A stretch of DNA of 12,485 nucleotides from JANMEB01 sp041740495 (GCA_041740495.1 JBGSLW010000333.1:1-12485); one strand, 5' to 3'; positions 1 to 6,574 are shown, numbered from the stretch's first letter. Program-made: numbers and translations. The notes: generated by a model not told the origin, from the sequence alone.

Positions 1-933
1 AATGCTCGGACGCGGCGGTTCGAACTCCCGCACCAACCGCAGCGACTCCAACAGGCCCGCCTGGCGAATTCGCCCCGCCGTCAACGGTGGACTGCCCGTC
101 AACAACTCGTACAACAGGACCCCCAGCGAGTAGACGTCGCTGCGGTTGTCGATATCCAACTGATTCAAGCTCGCTTGCTCCGGACTCATGTATTCCAGCG
201 AGCCGATGATCGCGCCATACGCGGTATGAAGTGTCTGCTCAGTCAGGGGCTGCCCCGTCGCCTTGGCGATCCCAAAGTCGATAACCTTGACCACCGGCCG
301 CTGATCGTACTTCGCGACCAGCACATTGCCCGGCTTGATATCGCGGTGAATCACCCCTTTGTGGTGGGCGTGTTGGATCGCCTGACAAACATCGACAAAC
401 AATTCCAGCCGGTCCGCCAGGCGCAGGTGGTGCTGATCGCAAAACTGCGTGATCGGCACCCCTTTCACCAGTTCCATCACGAAGAAGGGCTGGCCCGAGT
501 CGGTGGCGCCGGCGTCCAGGACTTTGGCAATATGCGGGTGGTCGAGGATCGCCAAGGCTTGCCGTTCCGCATCGAATCGCTCGATGACTTGACGGGTATC
601 CATTCCTGGTTTGATCAGCTTCAAGGCCACGTGGCGACGGATCGGATGGGTTTGCTCGGCCAGGTACACGCGGCCGAATCCGCCTTCCCCGATGGCTTCG
701 ATCAACCGGTAAGGCCCGATGTTCGCGCCCGGCTGCTCCGCCGGGGATTTTGGCGCGATTCCCTGCGTGTCGGGGAGCTGCAGAAAGCTGTCTTCGGCGT
801 CGGCGTTCCGGAGCAACTCCTCCAAGCGAGTTCGCCGCTGAGGATCTCCGCCGCAGGCTTGATCCAGAAACCGAGAGCGGTCTGCCGCATCGGCGAATTT
901 GCGGGCCCGCTGAAAGATCTCCCGTTCGTTCAT
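1..933 (-). CDS. Hanks-type serine/threonine protein kinase, N-terminal part (cut by window edge)
   Basis: The gene starts at ATG 933 and its 311 readable codons run off the window start. It should phosphorylate Ser/Thr residues on target proteins. Seen: a 70-residue leader, then a kinase domain from about residue 75 with glycine loop GEGGFGRVY (82-90), lysine in VALKLIK (K105), catalytic loop HRDIKPGN (196-203), DFG (219-221) and activation-segment end SPEQ (250-253). All key residues are intact, so it should be active. The leader (MNEREIFQRA..., FLDQACGGD at 23-30) matches the short region typical of planctomycete kinases encoded beside ECF-like sigma factors. The C-terminus, which in this family often holds a membrane segment, WD40 or TPR repeats, is outside the window. 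It lies 144 bases downstream of the sigma gene, probably in one transcript, and the gap holds a REPIN-like palindrome pair. No strong ribosome site precedes the ATG. Confidence 0.94.
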   Translation of the reverse strand, partial: MNEREIFQRARKFADAADRSRFLDQACGGDPQRRTRLEELLRNADAEDSFLQLPDTQGIAPKSPAEQPGANIGPYRLIEAIGEGGFGRVYLAEQTHPIRRHVALKLIKPGMDTRQVIERFDAERQALAILDHPHIAKVLDAGATDSGQPFFVMELVKGVPITQFCDQHHLRLADRLELFVDVCQAIQHAHHKGVIHRDIKPGNVLVAKYDQRPVVKVIDFGIAKATGQPLTEQTLHTAYGAIIGSLEYMSPEQASLNQLDIDNRSDVYSLGVLLYELLTGSPPLTAGRIRQAGLLESLRLVREFEPPRPSI

Positions 934-962
934 GACCTCTACCGCGCCGAAGGTGCACCCAT

Positions 963-1030
963 TGTAGAACAGTTGTCCTCAACTGTTCTGGGTAATCGTG
1001 TGTAGAACAATTGAGGACAATTGTTCTACA
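963..1030. repeat. REPIN-like pair of inverted palindromes between sigma and kinase genes
   Basis: Two perfect hairpins sit side by side. The first is agaacagttg-TCCT-caactgttct (966-989, 10-bp stem). The second has a 13-bp stem (1001-1013 with 1018-1030) and loop AGGA. The loops are complementary, so the units are in opposite orientation. Bases 963-989 match the reverse complement of 1004-1030 at 25 of 27 positions. The two differences (972 G/A and 983 C/T) fall on opposite sides of the same stem pair, so pairing is kept. This is the architecture of a REPIN (two inverted REP palindromes); no RAYT transposase is in the window. If transcribed, it would fold in the leader of the kinase message, 30 bases before its start. 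Confidence 0.85.
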
Positions 1031-1077
1031 GTGGATCATGCGCAAACGACTTGCCGATTCGGCAAAAAAATTGCGAA

Positions 1078-1638
1078 TTAATCTGTTAACTCGCGGCGCA
1101 ACCAGGCTCGAGCATACACCCACACATCGTGGGCGGTGCGAACCGAGATCCCCAGGGCTTCGGCGGTTTCGGTCGTATTGAGTCCGACGAAAAATCGAAG
1201 TTTGACAAGTTGGGCCGATTGCGGATCGGACTCGTTCAAGCGGTCCAGCACCTCATCGATCGCCAGCAGATCCTTGTCGGGCGTGGCGGCGATCAACCCG
1301 AGAATTTCAGGATCGTTGCGGACGGCGGCGCCGCCTCGTTTCAAGGCGGTTCGTCGGCGAGCGGCATCGATCAAGATCCGCCGCATTGCTTCGGCCGCAG
1401 CGGCGAAAAAATGTCCGCGGCCGTCCCAGCGGGGTGGGTGTCCATCGGTGGAACCGAGTAATCGCAGGTAGGCTTCGTGCACCAACACGGTCGCCTGCAA
1501 GGTCCCCCCAATCGGTTCCCTCGCCATTTTCTGTGCGGCCAGAACTTTCAGTTCGTCATAGACCAAAGGGAGCAGTCGCTGGGAGGCGGCCAAGTCCCCG
1601 GTCTGGATCGCGGCGAAGATTTCGGTCAATTCACCCAC
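1078..1638 (-). CDS. ECF-like RNA polymerase sigma factor (Sigma70_ECF / TIGR02999 type)
   Basis: This 186-residue protein should direct RNA polymerase to a small promoter set. Seen: an opening of the form GELTEIFAAIQTGD, then LLPLVYDELKVLAAQKMARE and TLQATVLVHEAYLRLLG, the hallmark of this planctomycete-rich family (region 2). HFFAAAAEAMRRILIDAARR follows. The region 4 helix-turn-helix is LRFFVGLNTTETAEALGISVRTAHDVW at the C-terminus. The GTG at 1638 was chosen because it puts the conserved start at residue 2 and gives the usual length of about 185. The same frame stays open to an ATG at 1860, but the extra 74 residues look non-coding. No clear Shine-Dalgarno precedes the GTG. No anti-sigma gene is adjacent. 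In this family the downstream kinase gene is the usual partner, so control by phosphorylation is a reasonable inference. Confidence 0.9.
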   Translation of the reverse strand: MGELTEIFAAIQTGDLAASQRLLPLVYDELKVLAAQKMAREPIGGTLQATVLVHEAYLRLLGSTDGHPPRWDGRGHFFAAAAEAMRRILIDAARRRTALKRGGAAVRNDPEILGLIAATPDKDLLAIDEVLDRLNESDPQSAQLVKLRFFVGLNTTETAEALGISVRTAHDVWVYARAWLRRELTD

Positions 1639-1846
1639 GGTTTCGCCCGCTCGAGTTCGACTCGACGTAATCCATCTCGCATTTTTCACCCAAGTTGCCG
1701 CCGTAATGTCTGGCACAACGAGGGAGACTGGATATTCTAGGGTGGAGCAAGTGCCGATGCGGTAACCAGTGGGGAAACTTTTTTCCCCCAGCCGGGTACA
1801 AGTTGTCAGCAACTCGATTCCCGTGGCTATAATTTGGAGCAGTCCG

Positions 1847-1860
1847 GGCTTTGTCCCCAA
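1847..1860 (-). repeat. GGGACAAAGCC motif, copy 1
   Basis: Read on the minus strand this is ttggggacaaagcc, upstream of the sigma factor gene. It shares the core ggacaaagcc with the plus-strand copies at 1982-1998 and 12019-12035. Function unknown; it may be a dispersed-repeat end or a promoter part. Confidence 0.5.
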
Positions 1861-1886
1861 CCATCACCAACCATCCCCAACCATCA
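1857..1886. repeat. Three tandem 10-bp repeats (ccaaccatc + 1)
   Basis: ccaaccatc occurs at 1857-1865, 1867-1875 and 1877-1885, with a period of exactly 10 bases, about one helical turn. The repeats lie between divergent genes, where a phased direct repeat could be an operator or simply a slippage product. Confidence 0.8.
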
Positions 1887-1981
1887 GCCGCATGGCGCTA
1901 GCCTGCGGTTTCCGTTGTTGAACGGGTGAAGAAGCCATAGTTTAGCGCCGCGCGGCTGGTTTCCTTGACACGCGAAATTGT

Positions 1982-1998
1982 GTTTTGGGACAAAGCCT
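1982..1998 (+). repeat. GGGACAAAGCC motif, copy 2
   Basis: gttttgggacaaagcct lies 23 bases upstream of the protease TTG start. It differs from copy 3 (12019-12035) at a single base. Both are preceded upstream by tagcgccgcgcg (here from 1943), so a larger dispersed repeat with a variable middle is likely. Confidence 0.6.
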
Positions 1999-2007
1999 TA
2001 TTCGAAC

Positions 2008-2014
2008 AAAGGAG
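2008..2014 (+). promoter_or_regulatory. Ribosome binding site deciding a TTG start
   Basis: AAAGGAG followed by a 7-base spacer leads to TTG at 2022. This is the best Shine-Dalgarno in the region and places the start just before a normal signal peptide, ruling out the upstream in-frame TTG at 1965. Confidence 0.8.
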
Positions 2015-2021
2015 TCCGCCG

Positions 2022-3086
2022 TTGAGAATTGTCGGTTTGCCTCGTCTCCTCAGCGCGTTTTGCCTGTTCGTTGTTTTCGATTGGACTACGGCGGAATGGA
2101 CTTCGGCACAGCAGCCGGAAAGTAGCGAAGTGGGCAGCAGGGATCCCGCCATCTTGGCGGCTCCGCCCCTTCCCGAGGATTTGCAGCTGTCCTCCCCCAA
2201 ATCGCTGGAGGATTTGCGGCGTTTGGAGGACCATGTCCGGCGACTGCTGGTTCGGGTGCGGCCCGCGACCGTGGCTTTATCCTCCGGCGGGAGCGGAGTC
2301 GTCGTCAGCGAGGATGGGCTGATTCTGACCTGTGCCCACGTCAATCAGCGACCCGGCAATCGGATTTCCGTTGTCTTTCCCGATGGGCGGCGTGTCCCCG
2401 CGGTGACCTTGGGAAATAACCACGGAATCGACGCCGGCTTGGTGAAGATTACTGAAGAAGGGACGTATCCGTTCGCGCCGCTTGGGACCTCCGCGGGCGT
2501 GGCCCCAGGGCAATGGTGTCTGGCGGTCGGGTATCCGGTTTCCTTCGTCGCCGGACAGGAACCGGCGGTCCGAATTGGTCGGGTGCAGGTCAACAAGCCG
2601 CGCATGATAATCAGCGATTGCACGATCATGGGGGGGGATTCCGGCGGGCCCCTTTTTGATCTGGACGGCCGTGTGATCGGGATCAGCTCGCGCGTCAACA
2701 ACGAGATTTCGACGAATATCCACGTTCCGGTCGATGCCTACAAAGACGATTGGGAGCGTTTGTTAGCGGGGCTGGATTGGTCGGATGAGAACCGTCGCTC
2801 GTACTTGGGAATCACGCGGGACGAAGCGTTCGAGCAAGTCGTGATCAAGGAGATCAAACCGGGCTCGCCGGCGGAAAAAGCGGGAGTCCGCGTGGGAGAC
2901 CGAATCGTCGCTTTTGATGGGCAGACGATTCGCAATTTTGAAGAGTTATTGGAGCGGATGCGTGAAAGAAGTCCGCGGCAAAAGGTCAAACTGACCCTGG
3001 AACGCGAAAAGCAGACTTTGGTCGTATTGACCGAGTTGGATTATTGGCCGACGGATGCCAGTCTCGAGAAGACGCCGTCGAAATGA
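2022..3086 (+). CDS. Secreted HtrA/Do-like trypsin-fold serine protease with one C-terminal PDZ domain
   Basis: This 354-residue protein should cleave misfolded or specific proteins outside the cytoplasm. Seen: signal peptide at about 1-29 (ends near TSAQQ), a proline-rich linker, then a trypsin-like domain from about residue 80 to 245. The catalytic triad is complete: H106 in LTCAHV, D137 in IDAGLVKI and S207 in MGGDSGGPLF. One PDZ domain follows (about 260-338, SYLGI then PGSPAEKAGVRVGDRIV). Length and order match the DegS/single-PDZ HtrA layout, but no membrane anchor beyond the signal sequence is seen, so it is probably free in the periplasm. The TTG start is supported by AAAGGAG seven bases upstream. 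Its stop overlaps an ATG (ATGA, 3083-3086) in frame with the next gene, a degenerate paralogue. It is divergent from the sigma/kinase genes; a regulatory link is possible but unproven. Confidence 0.93.
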   Translation: MRIVGLPRLLSAFCLFVVFDWTTAEWTSAQQPESSEVGSRDPAILAAPPLPEDLQLSSPKSLEDLRRLEDHVRRLLVRVRPATVALSSGGSGVVVSEDGLILTCAHVNQRPGNRISVVFPDGRRVPAVTLGNNHGIDAGLVKITEEGTYPFAPLGTSAGVAPGQWCLAVGYPVSFVAGQEPAVRIGRVQVNKPRMIISDCTIMGGDSGGPLFDLDGRVIGISSRVNNEISTNIHVPVDAYKDDWERLLAGLDWSDENRRSYLGITRDEAFEQVVIKEIKPGSPAEKAGVRVGDRIVAFDGQTIRNFEELLERMRERSPRQKVKLTLEREKQTLVVLTELDYWPTDASLEKTPSK

Positions 3087-3105
3087 GTGGGAACCAAACC
3101 TCGAT

Positions 3106-3109
3106 GGAG
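3106..3109 (+). promoter_or_regulatory. Ribosome binding site for the pseudoprotease
   Basis: GGAG with a 6-base spacer to ATG 3116. It favours this start, just before the signal peptide, over the in-frame ATGs at 3083 (which overlaps the preceding stop as ATGA) and 3104. Confidence 0.55.
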
Positions 3110-3115
3110 ATTCGA

Positions 3116-4195
3116 ATGCGGACGATTGCCGTCGCGTCGCTGGTCGTGTGCGGATCGCTGGCGCTGGCTTCTCCCGGCTGGACTCAAGAGCACTCGCCGC
3201 GCTCGAAGTACTCGGTCGATGTGAAGCAGCCGTTGGCCGAATTGGCGACGCCCCTGGCCCCTATGATCGTGGAGCTCTGTGACGACCAACGGCTATGTAC
3301 GCTGGCGACCGTGGTCTCGTCCCAGGGATTGCTGGTCACCAAGGCCAGCGAAATCAAGGAAAAAGAACAACTGGTTTGCAAACTGTTCGATGGTCGACAG
3401 TTTCAGCCGACGTTGGTGAGCGAAGACATCGAGCTGGATTTGGCGCTTTTAAAAATCGAAGCCGCAGATCTGGCGCCGGTCGAGTTGACGACGGATTCGG
3501 CGGTTTCTGCGGGAAGCTTTGTCGTTTGCGTCGGCCCCAACGCCAATCCGATCGGATTCGGCGTTGTCGAAGTCGACCCACGCGCGTTTCGCTTTCCCCG
3601 GCAGCGCAAAGCTGCCACGTACGGTTACTTGGGGATTCAATCGCATACCGAGCAGGGGTCGGGGAAACTGATCGTCGATCAGGTCGAGCCGAACGAGGCG
3701 GCACGGCGGGCCGGCATGCGAAAAGGGGACGTCATCCGCTCGATCAACGGCCAGGCGATCAGTTCGCGCGACCAGTTGGTGCAAGCTCTGCGCCAACACA
3801 AGGCAGGCGAAACCGTCGAAATTGTGTTAGAACGCAGCAACTTGGAAATGACGGTCCGACCCAAGTTGGGCAAGTATCGAAACGAAGATCCGCTGCAACA
3901 ATGGGGGGGTGGTCCGTTCAACGAACGCCGCTACGGTTTCGCCGATGTGATCGTCCACGACACGGTGATTCCACCCAACCAATGCGGCGCTCCGCTGCTC
4001 GACTCGCAGGGGCGCGTGGTGGGAATCAATATTGCCCGAGCGTTGCGCGTGGCGACGTATGCGATTCCCGCCGCCAAAATTGCGGCGTTCATCGAACCGC
4101 ACGAACTTTCCCCAAGCTCGGGGGAATCACAACCGTCCGAACCGCCCTCGGATAAGGCCGCTTCCGGTGGGCCGCAACTCTCGGCGGCCCAGTAA
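3116..4195 (+). CDS. Secreted catalytically degenerate trypsin-fold protein with an internal PDZ domain (pseudoprotease)
   Basis: This 359-residue exported protein has a signal peptide at about 1-24 (MRTIAVASLVVCGSLALA...). The first barrel looks HtrA-like (LATVVSSQGLLVTKASEI, then DGRQFQP and DLALLKI), but the His position is S78; the Asp remains (D108). After VVCVGPNANPIGFGVVEV a complete PDZ domain follows (about 170-250, YLGIQ, NEAARRAGMRKGDVIRSING). Only then does the rest of the second barrel come: PPNQCGAPLLDSQGRVVGI, where the nucleophile Ser is C290 and the next Gly is Ala. So the PDZ sits inside the protease fold and the enzyme should be inactive as a serine protease. The role is probably binding: an adaptor, inhibitor or chaperone for the upstream active protease, or an independent scaffold. 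The C-terminus is a Ser/Pro-rich tail. Starts at 3083 (ATGA overlap) or 3104 are also possible. Confidence 0.88.
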   Translation: MRTIAVASLVVCGSLALASPGWTQEHSPRSKYSVDVKQPLAELATPLAPMIVELCDDQRLCTLATVVSSQGLLVTKASEIKEKEQLVCKLFDGRQFQPTLVSEDIELDLALLKIEAADLAPVELTTDSAVSAGSFVVCVGPNANPIGFGVVEVDPRAFRFPRQRKAATYGYLGIQSHTEQGSGKLIVDQVEPNEAARRAGMRKGDVIRSINGQAISSRDQLVQALRQHKAGETVEIVLERSNLEMTVRPKLGKYRNEDPLQQWGGGPFNERRYGFADVIVHDTVIPPNQCGAPLLDSQGRVVGINIARALRVATYAIPAAKIAAFIEPHELSPSSGESQPSEPPSDKAASGGPQLSAAQ

Positions 4196-4231
4196 CCGTT
4201 TCACGGGCGGCCTCGATCGGCGGCGGACGGC

Positions 4232-4954
4232 CTATTTCGGCGCGAGTTGCTCCAGCATTTCCGCGTCTTCCACCGCTTCCGCTGGCGTCGTGAGCGACGC
4301 AGCGTCCCCCGGGGAGATACTGCCGACGCCGCTCAGTTCTTGTTTGATTTGCGACGGACTGCCGTAGTACTTTAGGCGGCCCGCGCCGCTGATTTCGGCC
4401 GTCAACGAGCGGGCGGCATAGACCTGGCCGCTGCCGGCGCCGGAGAGTGAAAACTTGACCGTTTGCGCCCGGAGTTCCCGCGTATCCACGTCCGACGCTC
4501 CGCTGGCGTCGATCGTCAGCTGGTCGACTTGGCCGCTGGCGACGAAATCGCAGGCGCCGTTCAGTTCGACTTCCAGTTGGCCGCGCTTGGCCTGCTCGAC
4601 GTGCAGGTCGACCGAGCCGTTGGCTTCGACGCGGGCCAGCTCCTGGGTGGTTACTTCGATTACCAATCCAGCGCTGGGCCGAATCGGCTCGCGGGGCTCA
4701 ATCACCAACCGTCCATCGTCCACCCGAGTATCGATGAGCGGTAACAAGTTGTCGTCCGTGGTCAGCTCGACCTTGCTTTCGCCGCCGAAGCGGACATGCA
4801 CGGTCGCGGCCCCGTTGACCTCGACTTCATCGAACGTATCCACGGCACGCGTTTCACGTTGGGAAATCCCTGACCCCGGAGTCCCGACCATCAAGGCGCA
4901 TCCCGCCATCGGCAGAGCCGCCATCGCCACCGCAATCCACCATCCGCATTTCAT
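4232..4954 (-). CDS. Head-GIN domain (DUF2807) lipoprotein
   Basis: A 240-residue predicted lipoprotein of unknown molecular function. Seen: a hydrophobic signal peptide ending in a lipobox-like MAGC (C19), then a repetitive beta-rich domain. It has the DUF2807 opening (RAVDTFDEVEVNGAATVHVRFGG, DDNLLPLIDTRVDDGRLVIEP) followed by short strand repeats with alternating G/S/D turns (LNGACDF, IDASGASDV, LSGAGSG, ISGAGRLKYYG, LSGVGSI). These build the stacked right-handed beta structure known for this family. It begins 9 bases after the TM2-protein stop, with AGAGGTGG in that gap and over the stop as ribosome site, so the two are one operon. It is convergent with the pseudoprotease gene; only 36 bases separate the stops and no terminator hairpin is evident there. 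Confidence 0.9.
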   Translation of the reverse strand: MKCGWWIAVAMAALPMAGCALMVGTPGSGISQRETRAVDTFDEVEVNGAATVHVRFGGESKVELTTDDNLLPLIDTRVDDGRLVIEPREPIRPSAGLVIEVTTQELARVEANGSVDLHVEQAKRGQLEVELNGACDFVASGQVDQLTIDASGASDVDTRELRAQTVKFSLSGAGSGQVYAARSLTAEISGAGRLKYYGSPSQIKQELSGVGSISPGDAASLTTPAEAVEDAEMLEQLAPK

Positions 4955-4963
4955 AGCCCACCT

Positions 4964-5461
4964 CTAGTATCGAAAGCACTGTATTTGCCGGTTGCGATAG
5001 ACGCGATTTTCGTCGTCGACCTGTTCGTTCAACGTCAAGACATCATAGATCACGCCGACCAGAAACAAACCTCCGGTCAACAGATAAACCAGGCCCGTGA
5101 TCCACTTGCCTTGGTAAAAGCGATGCAGCCCCAGCCAGCCGCCGAAAACCAGCAGCAACCAGGCGAGCGGGTAATTCACATCGCCGGCGACGTAGCGGTA
5201 GTCGGCAGCGCGATCCATGCCCGGCAAGAGGACCGCGTCCACCAGCCAGCCGATCCCGAACAAACCCAAGGTAAAAAACCAGAGGATGCCACTGAGGGGA
5301 CGACCGTAATAGAAGCGGTGGGCGCCCGTGAAGCCGATCAGCCACAGCCCATAGCCAACCGCCAGGCTGTGCGTATCGTTTTCCCAAGCCAGCACCGGCT
5401 TCTTCTCGACAAATTGAATCGGAGCCGGCGTCGCAGGAATCGGATAGGTCGTCGCGTGCAT
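4964..5461 (-). CDS. Tandem TM2-domain membrane protein
   Basis: This 165-residue inner-membrane protein carries two copies of the TM2 motif. Copy 1 is about residues 33-80: GAHRFYYG (46-53), then two-helix hydrophobic sequence ending with D75. Copy 2 is about 98-145: GLHRFYQG (111-118) and D140. Each copy is a helix, an HRFYxG turn and a second helix, giving four membrane segments. The N-terminal 30 residues are Pro/Ala-rich and probably soluble. The family's biochemical role is not established. ATG 5461 is backed by GGAGG nine bases upstream (5471-5475). It is the first gene of an operon with the DUF2807 lipoprotein, suggesting a shared envelope job. Confidence 0.92.
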   Translation of the reverse strand: MHATTYPIPATPAPIQFVEKKPVLAWENDTHSLAVGYGLWLIGFTGAHRFYYGRPLSGILWFFTLGLFGIGWLVDAVLLPGMDRAADYRYVAGDVNYPLAWLLLVFGGWLGLHRFYQGKWITGLVYLLTGGLFLVGVIYDVLTLNEQVDDENRVYRNRQIQCFRY

Positions 5462-5664
5462 CGGATCATCCCTCCAGATCTATTTGGGAGGTTATTCGCC
5501 GGAATCGGCAAACTCTTGGCTGTTTTTTGGAATTAGCTGGACAGCTTTGCGATGGGCACGGCAACTTTCCCCAACCTGATCCCAGACGCTGGATCGATGG
5601 ACGTACGATACAATAGCGTTCCTTCACATTGACATTGACATTTTACACCTTGTACTTATGAAAC

Positions 5665-5670
5665 GAGAGG
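5665..5670 (+). promoter_or_regulatory. Ribosome binding site for the TIGR03067-like gene
   Basis: GAGAGG with a 5-base spacer to ATG 5676. The in-frame ATG at 5658 has no purine-rich element before it, so 5676 is preferred. Confidence 0.45.
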
Positions 5671-5675
5671 GATTG

Positions 5676-6533
5676 ATGCGAGCCAATTTGTTGACGATCG
5701 GAGCATGGATGTTCGCCTGCTGCTTGGGGGCCGTTGCCCAAGACTCGAAAGTCGAAAAGGCCCAGGACGACAAGTTCGACGGCAAGAAGTTGATCGGAAC
5801 CTGGGTGTATGTCTCCGGGGCCCGGGCGGGCGTCGCGGCCAGTGACGACAACCTTGCATCCAACGTCGTCATCAACGACAAAGAGTTTCAGTTGGGTGGA
5901 TTGCCCGACGGTTCCGAATTCGTGATGGCGTATAAACTTAAGACCGATACTTCGCCGGTCCGTATCGATATCGAGATCACTGAGGGGCCGGTTCCCGAAG
6001 GGAAGGCATCGGGGATCCTCCGTTTCGATGGAGAACAGCTGGAGCTGTGTTACGATCCGTCCGGCAACCAATATCCCGGTTCGTTCGAATCGACCGCCGA
6101 CAACGGTTATCATATCTTTCGTCTCAAGCGCAAGGGGGCGGCCGGCGACGCTGAGAAATTGGTGGGCAGTTGGAAATACACGAGCGGGACGCGGGCGGGT
6201 GAGAAAATCGACCCGGTTCGGCTCGAGGGGGAATTCACCGCCACCCTGGACAAGTTTGAAATCCCGGCAGGACCGGACGACAAGTTCGTGATGCGCTATA
6301 AGATCGATTCCGCCAAGAAACCGGCGGCGATCGACATCGAGATTGAATCGGGCCCAGCGCCCGAAGGCAAAGCGCTGGGGATTGTCAAGTTCGACGGGGA
6401 TACCTGGACGTTGTGCTACGACCCGACCGGCGCCAAACGCCCGGAAAAATTCGAGTCGACGGCGGAAAACGGGTACTTTCTGTTTGAGATGAAACGGGCA
6501 ACCACAAAGGGAGAGGACACCCCCGAGAAATAG
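5676..6533 (+). CDS. Exported protein with two tandem TIGR03067-type domains
   Basis: This 285-residue protein has a signal peptide at about 1-22 (MRANLLTIGAWMFACCLGAVAQ) and two homologous domains. Domain 1 runs from KKLIGTWVYVSG (W43) to FRLKRKG. Domain 2 runs from EKLVGSWKYTSG (W166) to FEMKRA. Each has the same order: G-[TS]-W, an xFVMxYK strand, IDIEI, PEGKA.GI..FDG, CYDP(S/T)G, FES and a final basic strand. This fits the lipocalin-like planctomycete domain TIGR03067, normally found in one copy. Function is unknown; small-ligand or stress roles are guesses. No operon partner: it is divergent from the TM2 gene and 251 bases before the hydrolase. A tacaat box at 5609-5614 could be its -10 but lacks a good -35; cattgacattgacatt (5626-5641) is a short direct repeat. 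An 18-base longer N-terminus from ATG 5658 is possible. Confidence 0.87.
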   Translation: MRANLLTIGAWMFACCLGAVAQDSKVEKAQDDKFDGKKLIGTWVYVSGARAGVAASDDNLASNVVINDKEFQLGGLPDGSEFVMAYKLKTDTSPVRIDIEITEGPVPEGKASGILRFDGEQLELCYDPSGNQYPGSFESTADNGYHIFRLKRKGAAGDAEKLVGSWKYTSGTRAGEKIDPVRLEGEFTATLDKFEIPAGPDDKFVMRYKIDSAKKPAAIDIEIESGPAPEGKALGIVKFDGDTWTLCYDPTGAKRPEKFESTAENGYFLFEMKRATTKGEDTPEK

Positions 6534-6574
6534 TCCAAGGTCGGATAGCCCGACACATTAGCTGCCTGGCCCCA

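Larger units (their letters stand above)
1639..2021. promoter_or_regulatory. Divergent intergenic region between sigma factor and protease genes
   Basis: These 383 bases must hold promoters for both directions, but I cannot place a convincing -35/-10 pair. Visible structure: a 7-bp hairpin ggggaaa/tttcccc (1771-1788) that would lie in the sigma leader; three 10-bp tandem repeats (1857-1886); a copy of gcctgcggtttc (1901-1912); and ttgggGACAAAGCC-type motifs facing outwards on both strands (1847-1860 minus, 1982-1998 plus). An AT-rich stretch (ttatag read on the minus strand, near 1830) lies 17 bases after gacaaa of the minus motif and could be a -10, at low certainty. Confidence 0.45.

Noticed and set aside
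175..1005. 276-codon open frame on the plus strand
   Set aside because: It is antisense to the Ser/Thr kinase, whose conserved motifs read cleanly on the minus strand; the plus frame has no family features.
1051..1070. Hairpin ttgccg/cggcaa next to a run of seven A, considered as a sigma-gene terminator
   Set aside because: On the minus strand the T-run comes before the stem rather than after it, so it cannot be an intrinsic terminator for that gene, and the plus strand shows only an A-run.
1639..1860. N-terminal extension of the sigma factor to ATG 1860
   Set aside because: The extra 74 residues have no family similarity and would cover the likely promoter region; GTG 1638 gives the normal length.
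3295..4155. 286-codon plus-strand frame inside the pseudoprotease
   Set aside because: Out-of-frame shadow, rich in Arg/Gly, with no motifs.
5586..5614. Promoter with tacaat as -10 before the TIGR03067-like gene
   Set aside because: The -10 is good but the matching -35 position reads acgctg; too weak to list as a feature.
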